From: an uncultured Verrucomicrobiales bacterium
Lineage (GTDB): Bacteria > Verrucomicrobiota > Verrucomicrobiia > Verrucomicrobiales > Akkermansiaceae
DNA length: 64,000 nt
Assembly: GCA_937951675.1 (NCBI GenBank)
Contig: CALFBI010000004.1
Location: 82,090-146,089, forward strand
Direction: 5' to 3'
Within the stretch, counting starts at the first letter, position 1. Every line of letters begins with the position of its first letter. Shown one piece after another: positions 25,597 through 34,788 of this stretch. The notes beneath the pieces were generated by a model, which saw only the letters and a list, made by a program, of their open reading frames with translations, had not been told where the DNA came from and made no database searches. The position numbers were made by a program, and so were the translations under genes.

Positions 25597-26554
25597 CCTT
25601 AGTCGAAGCAAGGTTCAATTTTTCTGACACCAGCCAAGCGGGGCGACCCTTAACTTCATCGTAAATCCGACCTAAATACTCCCCCAGAATCCCTAAACAA
25701 ATGAGCTGAATCCCTCCGAGAAAAAGAATTGAAATGACAATCGTTGCAAACCCCGGCCCTGGAGCCATTCCAAACCGGTCAAAAAAGTTAGGGAACATTC
25801 TTTGCACAAAAGTAAACACCGTTGCTAAAAGAGCGATCACTGACACCCAAAGCCCAAAATGGGAAGCCATCGCTAGAGGAAGAGCCGAAAATGAAAACAC
25901 CCCATCAAGAGCCAATTTCAGAGATTTTCTAAAGGTGTATTTAGGCTCTCCTGCTAATCTTTCATCCCGGTCAAAATTGACAGGCTGATGCTTAAACCCA
26001 CACCAAACTCTTAGCCCTCTTAGGTATCGGTTCCGCTCTGGTAATTGATTCAAAACATCAACTACTTTTCGATCCAACAAACAAAAATCACCTGCATCGA
26101 GAGGGATCTTAATATGACTGAGCTTATTAAGAATACGATAAAAACCCCAGGCAAATAGCTTTTTAAAGGACCGATCTAAACGAGTATTTCTCACTCCATA
26201 AACAACTTCGTTCCCCTCTTGCCAAGCTGCCCAAAACTTTTTGAGTGCCTCTGGAGGGTCCTGTAAATCAGCATCAATGATACAAACGGCCGCACCTGAC
26301 GAATATTTAAGTCCCGCACTGACCGCGTTCTGATGCCCAAAATTTCTTGAAAGGCGTAATGATTTCCACCGAGGGTCCTTACTACTCAAAGCTGAAAGCT
26401 TCTCCCAAGTTTCGTCACCAGACCCATCATCAACACAAATCACTTCATAATTCATCCCTTCCAATGCTTGATTCATCCGCTGATACAAATGATCAAGAAC
26501 CAGAGATTCATTATAACAAGGAACGACCACAGTCATTAAGGCGTCTATGCTCAT
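25583..26554 (-). CDS. GtrB/DPM1-like polyprenyl-phosphate glycosyltransferase
   Basis: The 323-residue GT2 enzyme has TVVVPCYNESLVLDHLYQRM, VICVDDGSGDETW and VCIIDADLQDPPEALKKFW, with the D-x-D metal site in DADLQD. Two C-terminal membrane helices (about 230-250 and 265-290) follow. This is the layout of enzymes that attach a sugar to undecaprenyl phosphate, as in GtrB and ArnC. Directly downstream is its GtrA-type partner. The sugar donor is unknown. Together with the GT-C-like protein upstream it could form a three-part side-branch system. Confidence 0.88.
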   Translation of the reverse strand: MSIDALMTVVVPCYNESLVLDHLYQRMNQALEGMNYEVICVDDGSGDETWEKLSALSSKDPRWKSLRLSRNFGHQNAVSAGLKYSSGAAVCIIDADLQDPPEALKKFWAAWQEGNEVVYGVRNTRLDRSFKKLFAWGFYRILNKLSHIKIPLDAGDFCLLDRKVVDVLNQLPERNRYLRGLRVWCGFKHQPVNFDRDERLAGEPKYTFRKSLKLALDGVFSFSALPLAMASHFGLWVSVIALLATVFTFVQRMFPNFFDRFGMAPGPGFATIVISILFLGGIQLICLGILGEYLGRIYDEVKGRPAWLVSEKLNLASTKDESI

Positions 26555-26566
26555 AAGAAATTTATT

Positions 26567-28312
26567 TTACAGTTTAGAAATATCAAAAATGAAAGGGTAT
26601 TCGGAAACATAGTAAGTCTCCTCAGGCGAAAGAGAAGCCATATCAAATTCTCCGATCACTTTCATCTTCTTCTGAAGATTTACCGAATCTGGTAAAGGAT
26701 TTTTTTCATCCTGAAAAGTATTCGCAGGAAAGCTAATAAGGTAGTGCCCCTTCAACCTCTCTCTCCTTTGTTTCAAGATTGCATAAGGTATTACATAATA
26801 CCCCATTCCTCCCTTCGAAAGCTTTTTGACCCAATCAATCTCTAGGGCTTCCTTCGTATGAACAGAATGTCCTGAATCGTATTCAAACACGTGATATCCT
26901 TGCTCACTTCCTTTCAAACTTAAATTTTCAGGAGGAACTTCTATGGCACTTCCCCCGTCATTAGGATTTCCTCTTAAGACTGACCTCGAGTCAAACAAAA
27001 CCCGGGAGGGCGCAATTTGCTGGGAGCCTTCACCCTGATATCTAGTTTGATTCACTAATTTAAAATAAGAAGCTAAACTACTATTCACAGAATAATTTTC
27101 ATGTGATGAGTCCTCCCCTAAAACTGACCTCCACATCTTCCAAAACCTTTGGTTATGATCAATAGGATCAGAGGATACGTGCGCAAGCCGCTGATGAAAA
27201 TGATAGAAACCACCCATAGGCCATTTTCCGTCAGCAGTTGGATAAAGGGTTGGAACTCGGCCTAACCGAAGAGCTTGAAGCCCCTGATTAACATTCAGCC
27301 CACATAACCAAAAAGCAAAGCTCACAGCTAAAAATCCGACCATAACTACTCGGCTAACTTTCGCCTCAACATGTGATAACAAAAAATCGCGCGACACCAC
27401 TATTAACAAGCCGAATAGTCCTAAAATCCAATACCTTGGGCTAAACAAAAAAAACGAATAAAATACAAAAGGTAAAACAAGAACCGCAATAAGAAAGCCT
27501 TTCCCAAACCACTTTTCAGAATGATTTCTGGCTACAAGCATTAAGACATAAGCAAAAGTCACCACAGCAGGTCCCATCCCGAACAAGAAATAAGCCGCCA
27601 CAATTTTCGGTCTTATCATTGGCGAAGATAACAAAGCTCCCTCATTCCCACCCAGTAATTCTCCTGCCAAAATTGCCAATAAGGCCCCACCACCGATCAA
27701 CCCAATCCTGAAAAAAGCAATTCCCTTTGTTTCCTTCCAAAGAATAAGGCTCACTAAAGGTAACACTAAAACAGAGTCTGTTCTGGCACCGACCATCAAA
27801 AACGCGAGGACAAAAACACACCCATTTCCCAACCATCTACCTCTTTCATAACCTCTGCTCAAAACGCTCCATAGCAACAAACCGAAAGAAACAGAAACTA
27901 CCGCAGAGGAGACGTAAGGAACCGAAAACAACAACGCCGGAGCGGTAAAACAAGTCAGTAATAAAACAAAGCGAGAAAAACTCCACTTCTTCACACTCCA
28001 CAAAAAGCACCCCAAAGCACTTAAAAATAAAAAGACTTGAGCTAAATTTCCATGTCGGACCAGAGCCTCTGCATTAGCGGGGAACAAACCATCATTATGA
28101 ATGGCATAACAAGCACTCAAAAAAAGATACGTCACAAAAGACTTATCTCCCATGTAATAAGTAGGAAGACCATCTAAGCTCTTCGAGTTAACGATTTCCC
28201 AAGCCCCTAAAATAAAAGAAGCCTGATCACTCTCTCGCATCACCGAATGATCAACAGTAAGTAAAAAAATACTGCAAAACGCCAGAATAAGCAGTGGGTA
28301 AAAGCGACTCAT
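26567..28312 (-). CDS. polytopic membrane protein, possible GT-C glycosyltransferase
   Basis: The 581-residue product has about 10 to 11 membrane helices in residues 1-340 and a large soluble C-terminal domain (about 345-581). The first external loop carries HSVMRESDQASF, acidic residues in the place where GT-C enzymes keep their catalytic D/E. It lies just upstream of gtrB/gtrA, where a transferase using the flipped lipid-linked sugar would be expected. I do not recognise a close named family, and the motif is weak. It ends 12 bases before the GtrB-like start. Confidence 0.45.
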   Translation of the reverse strand: MSRFYPLLILAFCSIFLLTVDHSVMRESDQASFILGAWEIVNSKSLDGLPTYYMGDKSFVTYLFLSACYAIHNDGLFPANAEALVRHGNLAQVFLFLSALGCFLWSVKKWSFSRFVLLLTCFTAPALLFSVPYVSSAVVSVSFGLLLWSVLSRGYERGRWLGNGCVFVLAFLMVGARTDSVLVLPLVSLILWKETKGIAFFRIGLIGGGALLAILAGELLGGNEGALLSSPMIRPKIVAAYFLFGMGPAVVTFAYVLMLVARNHSEKWFGKGFLIAVLVLPFVFYSFFLFSPRYWILGLFGLLIVVSRDFLLSHVEAKVSRVVMVGFLAVSFAFWLCGLNVNQGLQALRLGRVPTLYPTADGKWPMGGFYHFHQRLAHVSSDPIDHNQRFWKMWRSVLGEDSSHENYSVNSSLASYFKLVNQTRYQGEGSQQIAPSRVLFDSRSVLRGNPNDGGSAIEVPPENLSLKGSEQGYHVFEYDSGHSVHTKEALEIDWVKKLSKGGMGYYVIPYAILKQRRERLKGHYLISFPANTFQDEKNPLPDSVNLQKKMKVIGEFDMASLSPEETYYVSEYPFIFDISKL

Positions 28313-28335
28313 TTGGATATCAAAAACACCTAATT

Positions 28336-29082
28336 TTATTGAACGGCAAAACTTAAATTCCCCTTAAACGAATCATACAAATCTTGATCGAAATACTCCT
28401 TCATGAAAAGAGATCCGTAGTTCTCAATAAAATCATAAGCCCGTTTTTGCGCCTTTTCTTGCCCATCTTCCCCTTGACTGAAGACCATCACACTCGGGTA
28501 TCCCCAACGACTATTACGATTCAAAAACATATTATCTAAAGCGGTATGTAATTTTCGCTGCAAAGAAGAATGAGTCGTCCGCCCCTTCCCTACCCACCAA
28601 TAGACATAATGAGCGTTTGTCTTTCTTAAGCTCTTATCCTTTTGCTGATCGAATCTCTCTAAATGAAGATCTCGAACCTCTAACCGTTTGCCTCCGATTT
28701 CTAAAGGAACAACCACACTTTGAGTCACTGTCCATCCTTGAGCATCTAAACAAACTTCAGGGCGATGAAGACTTCTTTGATCATTCCCGCTTAAAATTAA
28801 AGTTAGAGAAACAGAGCGGGCATAAGCCTCTTCAGCAGATAAAGCGTCTTTAGGGTAATAGACTCGCTTATTAATCCTTGTATCCGGTGGAAGCCACTCT
28901 TTTTCCAATTCGCTGACCTTGCGTTCCACTCCTTGGTAATTTTGCAACTGACTCGGGAGTGGCAATCGATCAACCATACCAGATTCAGGATCCGTCGCGG
29001 CATTAGGAAACTTGAAACATAAAAAACAAGTCACCGCTGCTATTCCAACAAAAAATAACAACTTTAAATATAAAACTTTCAT
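28336..29082 (-). CDS. EpsI-domain exosortase-associated protein
   Basis: The 248-residue product has an N-terminal membrane anchor (about 4-23). The EpsI signature is SLHRPEVCLDAQGW, with conserved His-106 and Cys-111, preceded by VSLTLILSGND. EpsI proteins accompany exosortases in PEP-CTERM/EPS loci and are sometimes fused to them. Their exact role is not settled. It starts nine bases after the exosortase stop, so the two are made together. The cysteine and the periplasmic orientation suggest a partner in cleavage or transfer of PEP-CTERM proteins. Confidence 0.85.
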   Translation of the reverse strand: MKVLYLKLLFFVGIAAVTCFLCFKFPNAATDPESGMVDRLPLPSQLQNYQGVERKVSELEKEWLPPDTRINKRVYYPKDALSAEEAYARSVSLTLILSGNDQRSLHRPEVCLDAQGWTVTQSVVVPLEIGGKRLEVRDLHLERFDQQKDKSLRKTNAHYVYWWVGKGRTTHSSLQRKLHTALDNMFLNRNSRWGYPSVMVFSQGEDGQEKAQKRAYDFIENYGSLFMKEYFDQDLYDSFKGNLSFAVQ

Positions 29083-29091
29083 CTTTAATTC

Positions 29092-30030
29092 TTATTTTTT
29101 CGTAACTTTGACTAACTGTTTTTTCCTGGGGCTTAACCAATGCCCAATCGCAAACATACCGAACAGAGCTATCACGAACACCATCAAACCCGCCATGATA
29201 TGATAAGTTGAAGGATCGTGCTCACCTCTCCCGATGGCGAACTCTGATCCAAAACTAATTGTTCCTACATATAAAATCATCATTCTCACAAAATTTCCGA
29301 GCACTGCGAGAGGAACCGCCATCAGAAACATCACTAGCACCTTCGAATTACTCTTAAGCAGCCAATAACCATATGAAATTGAAATCATCACCAAAGCAAA
29401 CAGTGATCTCAGTCCGCTACAGGGAGCTGCCACTTTGAGGGAAAATCGTTCTCCAGCAGCCATGCCACCAGAAGGAGCTGACATGACAGCCGTCCCATCT
29501 TTGATGACATCCTCTCCGATCAACCTCAACGCTCCATAAGTGAGCTGTGACATAATCTTCTGCAAAGGAAAACTAATGGGCTCAATAAGGAAGGTCCACG
29601 GCCACATCATCCCTAGTAAAACCCATAACCAGAAAGCCTTCCCGAAAAAACGGATACCTAGAAAGAATATCACGATCCCAGCAACTAAAAGCTGAAGTGA
29701 AGCATACCCTACAAATTTTTCATTCGCCTTATACCCTCCAAAATAGATGAAAAAAGCGATGAATAAAATCACCCCACCTACCCAACTCTTTTCGCATCCT
29801 CGCCAACAGCCCAGCCACCTCTTCCAAGTCAACCCAAAAAGTCCGGCAACAATAAAGGGAACAAAGTAACCAAAAGACCATTCCCCCTGATCAACCTGAT
29901 AGCCCGCCCTCATTCTTCCCCAAATGGTCGAACGCTCAGACATATAACCTGATGCGTATGGAAGCTTTATAACCAAGTATAAAAAAACTATACAAATAAT
30001 ACTTCCTATTGAATATTTAATTTTACTCAT
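29092..30030 (-). CDS. exosortase (EpsH family)
   Basis: The 312-residue polytopic protein has about eight membrane helices. The family catalytic residues sit at Cys-204 (AAPCSGLRSL), Arg-249 (LGNFVRM) and His-277 (STYHIMAG). Exosortase is a membrane cysteine transpeptidase that cleaves PEP-CTERM signals and is thought to attach the proteins to the cell surface or EPS. The start at 30030 gives MSKIKYSIGS and overlaps the upstream stop by eight bases. Candidate substrates in this window are encoded at 6175-6972 and 63455-64000. Which named exosortase subtype it is cannot be decided here. Confidence 0.92.
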   Translation of the reverse strand: MSKIKYSIGSIICIVFLYLVIKLPYASGYMSERSTIWGRMRAGYQVDQGEWSFGYFVPFIVAGLFGLTWKRWLGCWRGCEKSWVGGVILFIAFFIYFGGYKANEKFVGYASLQLLVAGIVIFFLGIRFFGKAFWLWVLLGMMWPWTFLIEPISFPLQKIMSQLTYGALRLIGEDVIKDGTAVMSAPSGGMAAGERFSLKVAAPCSGLRSLFALVMISISYGYWLLKSNSKVLVMFLMAVPLAVLGNFVRMMILYVGTISFGSEFAIGRGEHDPSTYHIMAGLMVFVIALFGMFAIGHWLSPRKKQLVKVTKK

Positions 30031-31213
30031 TTTGGTGATTTCTAATTGTTTTGTTAACAATCATCTGAAAATCATTCTTCCAACGTTCTGGCGAAGCTTT
30101 TTCCAATAACCATTTTCTACCAGATTGCCCCATTTTAACTCGGTCAGCTGAAGAAAGTTGCTCCATTTGACATACTGAGTTAGCGATTGAATCAATATTA
30201 CCAGGAATATGATGAAACCCTGTAACCCCTTCCTCAACAGTTTCTTTTAGCCCACCAACGGCGGCAGCAATCACGGGCTTAGCATAATCGTAAGCTTCAT
30301 AAGTCACTAATCCTAGAGGCTCCCACCAAACCGAAGGAACAATCAACGCTCGGCAATTAGCTATTAATTCAGATTTTCGATTTTTATCTACAAAACCTAC
30401 GTATTCAATAGATGAATAGTTCTTGTCAGCTTCTTCAACTTCTTTTTGTAATAAACCTACACCAGCGATAACTAATTTTGGGCAATTAGGCTGTTGTGAT
30501 AATTTCTTCCATGCTTCCAAACATTCCCTAATGCCTTTTTCTGGTATCAACCTTGCCAAAAGAAGATAATATTTGCCATCTTCAATAATTGGTAATTTTT
30601 CTAAAGCGTCCCATGAATGCCTTAACAAAAAAATTTTTTCTTCTGGAACCCCAGCTTCAATAAAAGTTTCTTTCATAAAGCCCGAAATGGCAATCCAACT
30701 CGTCACTTGCTCAAAATACTTACTTTTAGTAAACTTTTTAAGCGCCAAACTCATCAAGAACGATTTGATAACCGAAGACTGCCATGAACCCGCTTTAATT
30801 TCTTTCCAATGCCTTCCTTTTAAGCCATCTGCACAAACCTTGTCATTCACCCAAAAACTTGCTCCAACTGAAAATGGGCGGAAATTATGTATATACTGAA
30901 TAACTGGAATCTTTTCTCTGTATGCATATTTATAAAGAGATGGCGAAATCACAGGAAACACATTATGCACAACTAAGGCATCACAATCACCGTATTTCTT
31001 CAGGTCTATTATTGTATCCTTATTATGAAAAAATTTTACTAACTGATTAAGTTTATTTGGAGCATTTTTTCCCGACCACTTTGAACTGTTAACAAGATAA
31101 CGCTTGAACACAAAAAGATCTGAACCGTGCTTAAAAATACGGTCTACAGATTTTTCTTCTCCTCCTCTTTCAAGGTATTGATTAAAAACTTGAAGAAGTT
31201 TGATTTTACTCAC
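30023..31213 (-). CDS. GT4-family glycosyltransferase
   Basis: The 396-residue product has the GT-B fold of retaining GT4 enzymes. ERGGEEKSVDRIF lies near the N-terminus, LLARLIPEKGIRECLEAW at the inter-domain site, and the E-x7-E motif is in PLGLVTYEAYDYAKPVIAA. The start is GTG and overlaps the upstream stop by four bases (GTGA). It would add a sugar to the lipid-linked repeat unit on the cytoplasmic side. The donor sugar is unknown. Confidence 0.88.
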   Translation of the reverse strand: MSKIKLLQVFNQYLERGGEEKSVDRIFKHGSDLFVFKRYLVNSSKWSGKNAPNKLNQLVKFFHNKDTIIDLKKYGDCDALVVHNVFPVISPSLYKYAYREKIPVIQYIHNFRPFSVGASFWVNDKVCADGLKGRHWKEIKAGSWQSSVIKSFLMSLALKKFTKSKYFEQVTSWIAISGFMKETFIEAGVPEEKIFLLRHSWDALEKLPIIEDGKYYLLLARLIPEKGIRECLEAWKKLSQQPNCPKLVIAGVGLLQKEVEEADKNYSSIEYVGFVDKNRKSELIANCRALIVPSVWWEPLGLVTYEAYDYAKPVIAAAVGGLKETVEEGVTGFHHIPGNIDSIANSVCQMEQLSSADRVKMGQSGRKWLLEKASPERWKNDFQMIVNKTIRNHQNE

Positions 31214-32415
31214 CTTTTAACTGATTTGTATGCTTTATAAGGTAAACGAATAAGATCAAATAGAACAGTATTCTTAAACTCATATGTTTGCACCTTTTGA
31301 ACTAAACTCTCGCAGACCAATCTTTTTTCAGTATTAGAAAAAATAATATCAATCTTTTCGTCATTAGTAGACCAATCAAAATTAGCTAAGGCATGATCAC
31401 GCGATATTTTTTTAAGTTTTGATATCTCGCTCTCACTCATTGCAGAATAAAACTCTATCGCTTCTATTACTGATTTTTCGTCGACATCACACTGCGGCCA
31501 ATAATATCCGTCAGACCTTGAATACTGTCTCGAAACTTTGAGAAGTAAACCTGTCACATCATTTTTTACAAATTCGGACATCGGGGGCTGAGATGGCGTA
31601 ATAATTTGCAAGCCTGAACTAGCCGCCTCAACAAGGGTTAGTCCAATTCCGTCTAATTTAGATAAATAGCAATAAACATCACCCCTGTGATAGAGGCCGG
31701 GAGCAGAAACTGTTTCATCAACCTCCTCCAGGCGCCCTTCTTTTTTCATTTGAGATATCAAACCCTTTAGTTCAGGGTAAAATTGCGACAAATTAATTTG
31801 TGTGTGAACTAGTAGTTTCGATTTTTTATTTTTCACTTTCGCAAAAGCCCTAAGAAGTGGGGCACCACCTTTCCGCTCAGGATTCATTCCTAAAGATGCA
31901 AAGAATACAATTTTCTCTTTATCTATCTCATTTTTTATACCTGGTTTGTAGAGGTTTATGTTTGTCCCCCACGGCACATAATAAGCATTAGGGTGCCATT
32001 TAAAAGCACTTAAATGCCTTTTAGTATTACATATCAAAAAATCAAATAACTCAAATAACGGGATAGTTTCTTCCGTGTAGTAATCTATATAAGACCCTAT
32101 TCTCACCCCCTCTTTCTTAGCCCATAAAACTGGAGGCCACCATTGTTGCTCATTAAAAAATAAAACATCTATATTGTTATTTCGGATCCATTTAACAAAG
32201 TCTCTTTTATTAATTGGGCTATTATTTACCTGAAATAAGGTTTTAGCTCCCCACTTCACATTCGAAAAATCCCAAATAGGATTTCCTTTTGCGTAACTTT
32301 CTCCTCCACGAGCATAAACAAAGACTTCATGGTTTTCCTGTAAAGATTCCATATATTGCTTAGACACATAGGCTGCTCCTCTTTCAAACCACGTCGTAAC
32401 AATCCCTACATTCAT
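31210..32415 (-). CDS. glycosyltransferase (GT4-like)
   Basis: The 401-residue product opens NVGIVTTWFERGAAYVSKQY. It has FFASLGMNPERKGGAPLLRAF before the C-terminal nucleotide-binding half and the E-rich DGIGLTLVEAASSGLQIITP. The fold is GT-B, related to GT4. It is translationally coupled at both ends (four-base overlaps with WecB upstream and the next GT4 downstream). It has lower similarity to textbook GT4 motifs than its neighbour, so the family number is less certain than the general role. Confidence 0.78.
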   Translation of the reverse strand: MNVGIVTTWFERGAAYVSKQYMESLQENHEVFVYARGGESYAKGNPIWDFSNVKWGAKTLFQVNNSPINKRDFVKWIRNNNIDVLFFNEQQWWPPVLWAKKEGVRIGSYIDYYTEETIPLFELFDFLICNTKRHLSAFKWHPNAYYVPWGTNINLYKPGIKNEIDKEKIVFFASLGMNPERKGGAPLLRAFAKVKNKKSKLLVHTQINLSQFYPELKGLISQMKKEGRLEEVDETVSAPGLYHRGDVYCYLSKLDGIGLTLVEAASSGLQIITPSQPPMSEFVKNDVTGLLLKVSRQYSRSDGYYWPQCDVDEKSVIEAIEFYSAMSESEISKLKKISRDHALANFDWSTNDEKIDIIFSNTEKRLVCESLVQKVQTYEFKNTVLFDLIRLPYKAYKSVKR

Positions 32416-33617
32416 AAGTTTTCTTTATTAAGGTGTTCAATGCAGGCATCCAAAATTCGACCAGAAGCTTTTCCATCACCATACGGGTTTACGGCACCAG
32501 CCATTTTTATATACTCTTCTCCGCTGATAAGCACTTTAGAAACTGATTCAAAAATAACATCTGATTTGGTTCCTACTAATTTAACCGTCCCTGCATCGAC
32601 AGCCTCAGGCCTCTCCGTTGTGTCTCGCATAACAAAAACAGGTTTACCCAAACTAGGAGCCTCTTCTTGGATACCTCCAGAATCAGTTAAGACTACAGCG
32701 CTCAACTTCAACACCTCTACAAACTCCAAATAGCCTAGCGGTAATGTTAAAATAATATTTTCGGGAAGCTCCCCTAAATCTTTCGAAAGTAAATTCGTCA
32801 CCGTGTTTCTAATGTTCGGATTAGGATGAACTGGATACAGAAAATCACATTGAGGAAAACTATCGGCCAGTCTTGCAATACCCTCACACATATTTTCGAA
32901 TCCCCGCCCAAAATTTTCTCGGCGGTGTCCGGTGATCAAAACTAACCGGCGAGTCCCCTCACTCCATTGACTCAATAATGCTTCACAGATATCATTACCT
33001 TGTAGCCCTTCCCTTATTTCTTGCCGGATCAATGAATCTTTCTCTATACGATCAACTGTCATCTGAAGGGCATCAATAACGGTATTACCAGTTACTGTGA
33101 TCTTATCATTTAAGACATTTTCCTTAATAAGATTTTCTTCACTTAAAGGAGTAGGAGCAAAATGAAGAGTGGCAATTCTTCCTGTGATCTGGCGATTGAC
33201 TTCTTCAGGCCAAGGACTATAGATATCATGCGTTCTGAGACCTGCCTCCACATGTCCGACTGGAATGTGCTTGTAAAAAGAAGCCAAAGCCGAAGCCATC
33301 GAAGTAGTTGTATCTCCGTGAACAAGAACCAAATCCGGCTTTTCTTTTTCTAAAACTCCCCCTACTCCTATCAATATTTTTGAAGTAACATCATCTAGAT
33401 TTTGGCCGGGCTGCATTAAACTCAAATCATAATCTGTTTTGATTTCAAAAACATCTAACACACTATTTAAAATTTCCTTATGCTGACCGGTCGAGCAAAC
33501 TATCGTCTCAAAAGAGCCTCTTCGCTTCAGCATCTCCTTGATAACTGGCGCCATCTTAATGGCTTCTGGTCGCGTCCCAAAAACAACTAAAATTTTAAAA
33601 AAATGCTTTTCACTCAT
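32412..33617 (-). CDS. wecB: UDP-N-acetylglucosamine 2-epimerase (non-hydrolysing)
   Basis: WecB interconverts UDP-GlcNAc and UDP-ManNAc. The 401-residue product carries VVFGTRPEAIKMAPVI, VHGDTTTSMASALA, GHVEAGLRTHD, PWPEEVNRQITGRIA and DSGGIQEEAPSLGKPVFVMR, all diagnostic. UDP-ManNAc is normally oxidised by WecC to ManNAcA; no wecC is seen in this window. A WecG/TagA-type transferase is encoded near the start of the same operon and could use the ManNAc product. The reading is secure. Confidence 0.93.
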   Translation of the reverse strand: MSEKHFFKILVVFGTRPEAIKMAPVIKEMLKRRGSFETIVCSTGQHKEILNSVLDVFEIKTDYDLSLMQPGQNLDDVTSKILIGVGGVLEKEKPDLVLVHGDTTTSMASALASFYKHIPVGHVEAGLRTHDIYSPWPEEVNRQITGRIATLHFAPTPLSEENLIKENVLNDKITVTGNTVIDALQMTVDRIEKDSLIRQEIREGLQGNDICEALLSQWSEGTRRLVLITGHRRENFGRGFENMCEGIARLADSFPQCDFLYPVHPNPNIRNTVTNLLSKDLGELPENIILTLPLGYLEFVEVLKLSAVVLTDSGGIQEEAPSLGKPVFVMRDTTERPEAVDAGTVKLVGTKSDVIFESVSKVLISGEEYIKMAGAVNPYGDGKASGRILDACIEHLNKENL

Positions 33618-33621
33618 AATG

Positions 33622-34788
33622 TTAATTCAATATTGAAACTATTTTTCTTCGACCGAAATCAGCTATTTGAAAAAATTTAAAAATCAATCCAACACTTCCA
33701 TTTTTGACTAATTTCATCTTTGATAATTCATTCCCTTCTTCCATATAGGGAAGGTAATAGACTTCATCATCTAAATTCAAATTTTGAAATTCTTGCATTA
33801 ATTCATTTTCTGATACTTTTTTTATATCGGAATGCTTAATCACTTTTCCTCCTCGCTCCTCATAAAGGCTTGTCACTTTTTCCGCGTATGCAATTGGCAA
33901 CACAGGAATGTTTAATTTTTGCCACAGTATATTAGCATGATAACGCGAAGCTATCGCTTTTTTGACTGAGCAAAATGAACTCAAGAAAAAATCTAAAGAA
34001 TCCTTACCATATGTTATAATCTCTACGGAAACACCCCTTTCACTTAAAAGGTTTGAGATCTTATTCGCATATTCAAGTTCTTCGGTGCTGTAGACCTGGT
34101 ATTCAAAAACGAACAGGCGGCAAGTGAGATTCTCTCTTAAACAGATTGATGAGATAAGATTAACCACATCATCGCAATTCAGGTCTTCCCAATCTCTAAT
34201 AGAACATCCCAACACTTCTTCAGGGCTTTCTTTTTTAAAAATACCTGTGTTATAACTAGTTCCCGCTACGATATCAGGAGCGATTGAAATAGAGCCTTTG
34301 CCTTCGTTAAACCATTCTTTAGAATCTTTATCTCGCACCTGAATGTGCTGAAATCTTTCTGATACGTATTTTAGATATCGCTTATTGAAGTCATGTTTAA
34401 TCGGGCCGACGCCAACACCCAAAAGATACGCACTTTTTTTAAGGTTCGATAAAGAAAACGCAAACCGGGTGAATAAATAAGGAGTAAACGGTCGATGTTT
34501 GTCCTGTAAAAGGCCTCCGCCTCCTACAATGATTACAGAACTTTTTCGAAGCTCTTTTCTTAACATTAACCAACTAGAACACCACCCGGACATATTTTTA
34601 ACCCAAGGGAGAGGCTGCATCTTAATTTTCGAAGAGTCGGGATACAGACCTTTCTCTAAAAATGGAAAATGGAGCACTGTGATCGATTCGCAATCTTCAA
34701 GCTTCAAAAGTTCTCTTGAAAGAAAAGCGGAAATCAAATCATCTCCAAGATTCCCCGCTCCTGCCATGGCCATTACAATGAACTTCAT
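33622..34788 (-). CDS. polysaccharide pyruvyl transferase family protein
   Basis: The 388-residue product has the family start VMAMAGAGNLGDDLISAFLS. VIIVGGGGLLQDK and YLLGVGVGPIKHDFNKRYLK follow, then a dimer/phosphate region with IQVRDKDSKEWF, and a C-terminal half with SRYHANILWQKL. These enzymes transfer pyruvate from PEP to sugars, giving acidic ketals, though some members are GT-like. It overlaps the upstream glycosyltransferase by four bases. Pyruvate would add negative charge to the polymer. Confidence 0.85.
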   Translation of the reverse strand: MKFIVMAMAGAGNLGDDLISAFLSRELLKLEDCESITVLHFPFLEKGLYPDSSKIKMQPLPWVKNMSGWCSSWLMLRKELRKSSVIIVGGGGLLQDKHRPFTPYLFTRFAFSLSNLKKSAYLLGVGVGPIKHDFNKRYLKYVSERFQHIQVRDKDSKEWFNEGKGSISIAPDIVAGTSYNTGIFKKESPEEVLGCSIRDWEDLNCDDVVNLISSICLRENLTCRLFVFEYQVYSTEELEYANKISNLLSERGVSVEIITYGKDSLDFFLSSFCSVKKAIASRYHANILWQKLNIPVLPIAYAEKVTSLYEERGGKVIKHSDIKKVSENELMQEFQNLNLDDEVYYLPYMEEGNELSKMKLVKNGSVGLIFKFFQIADFGRRKIVSILN

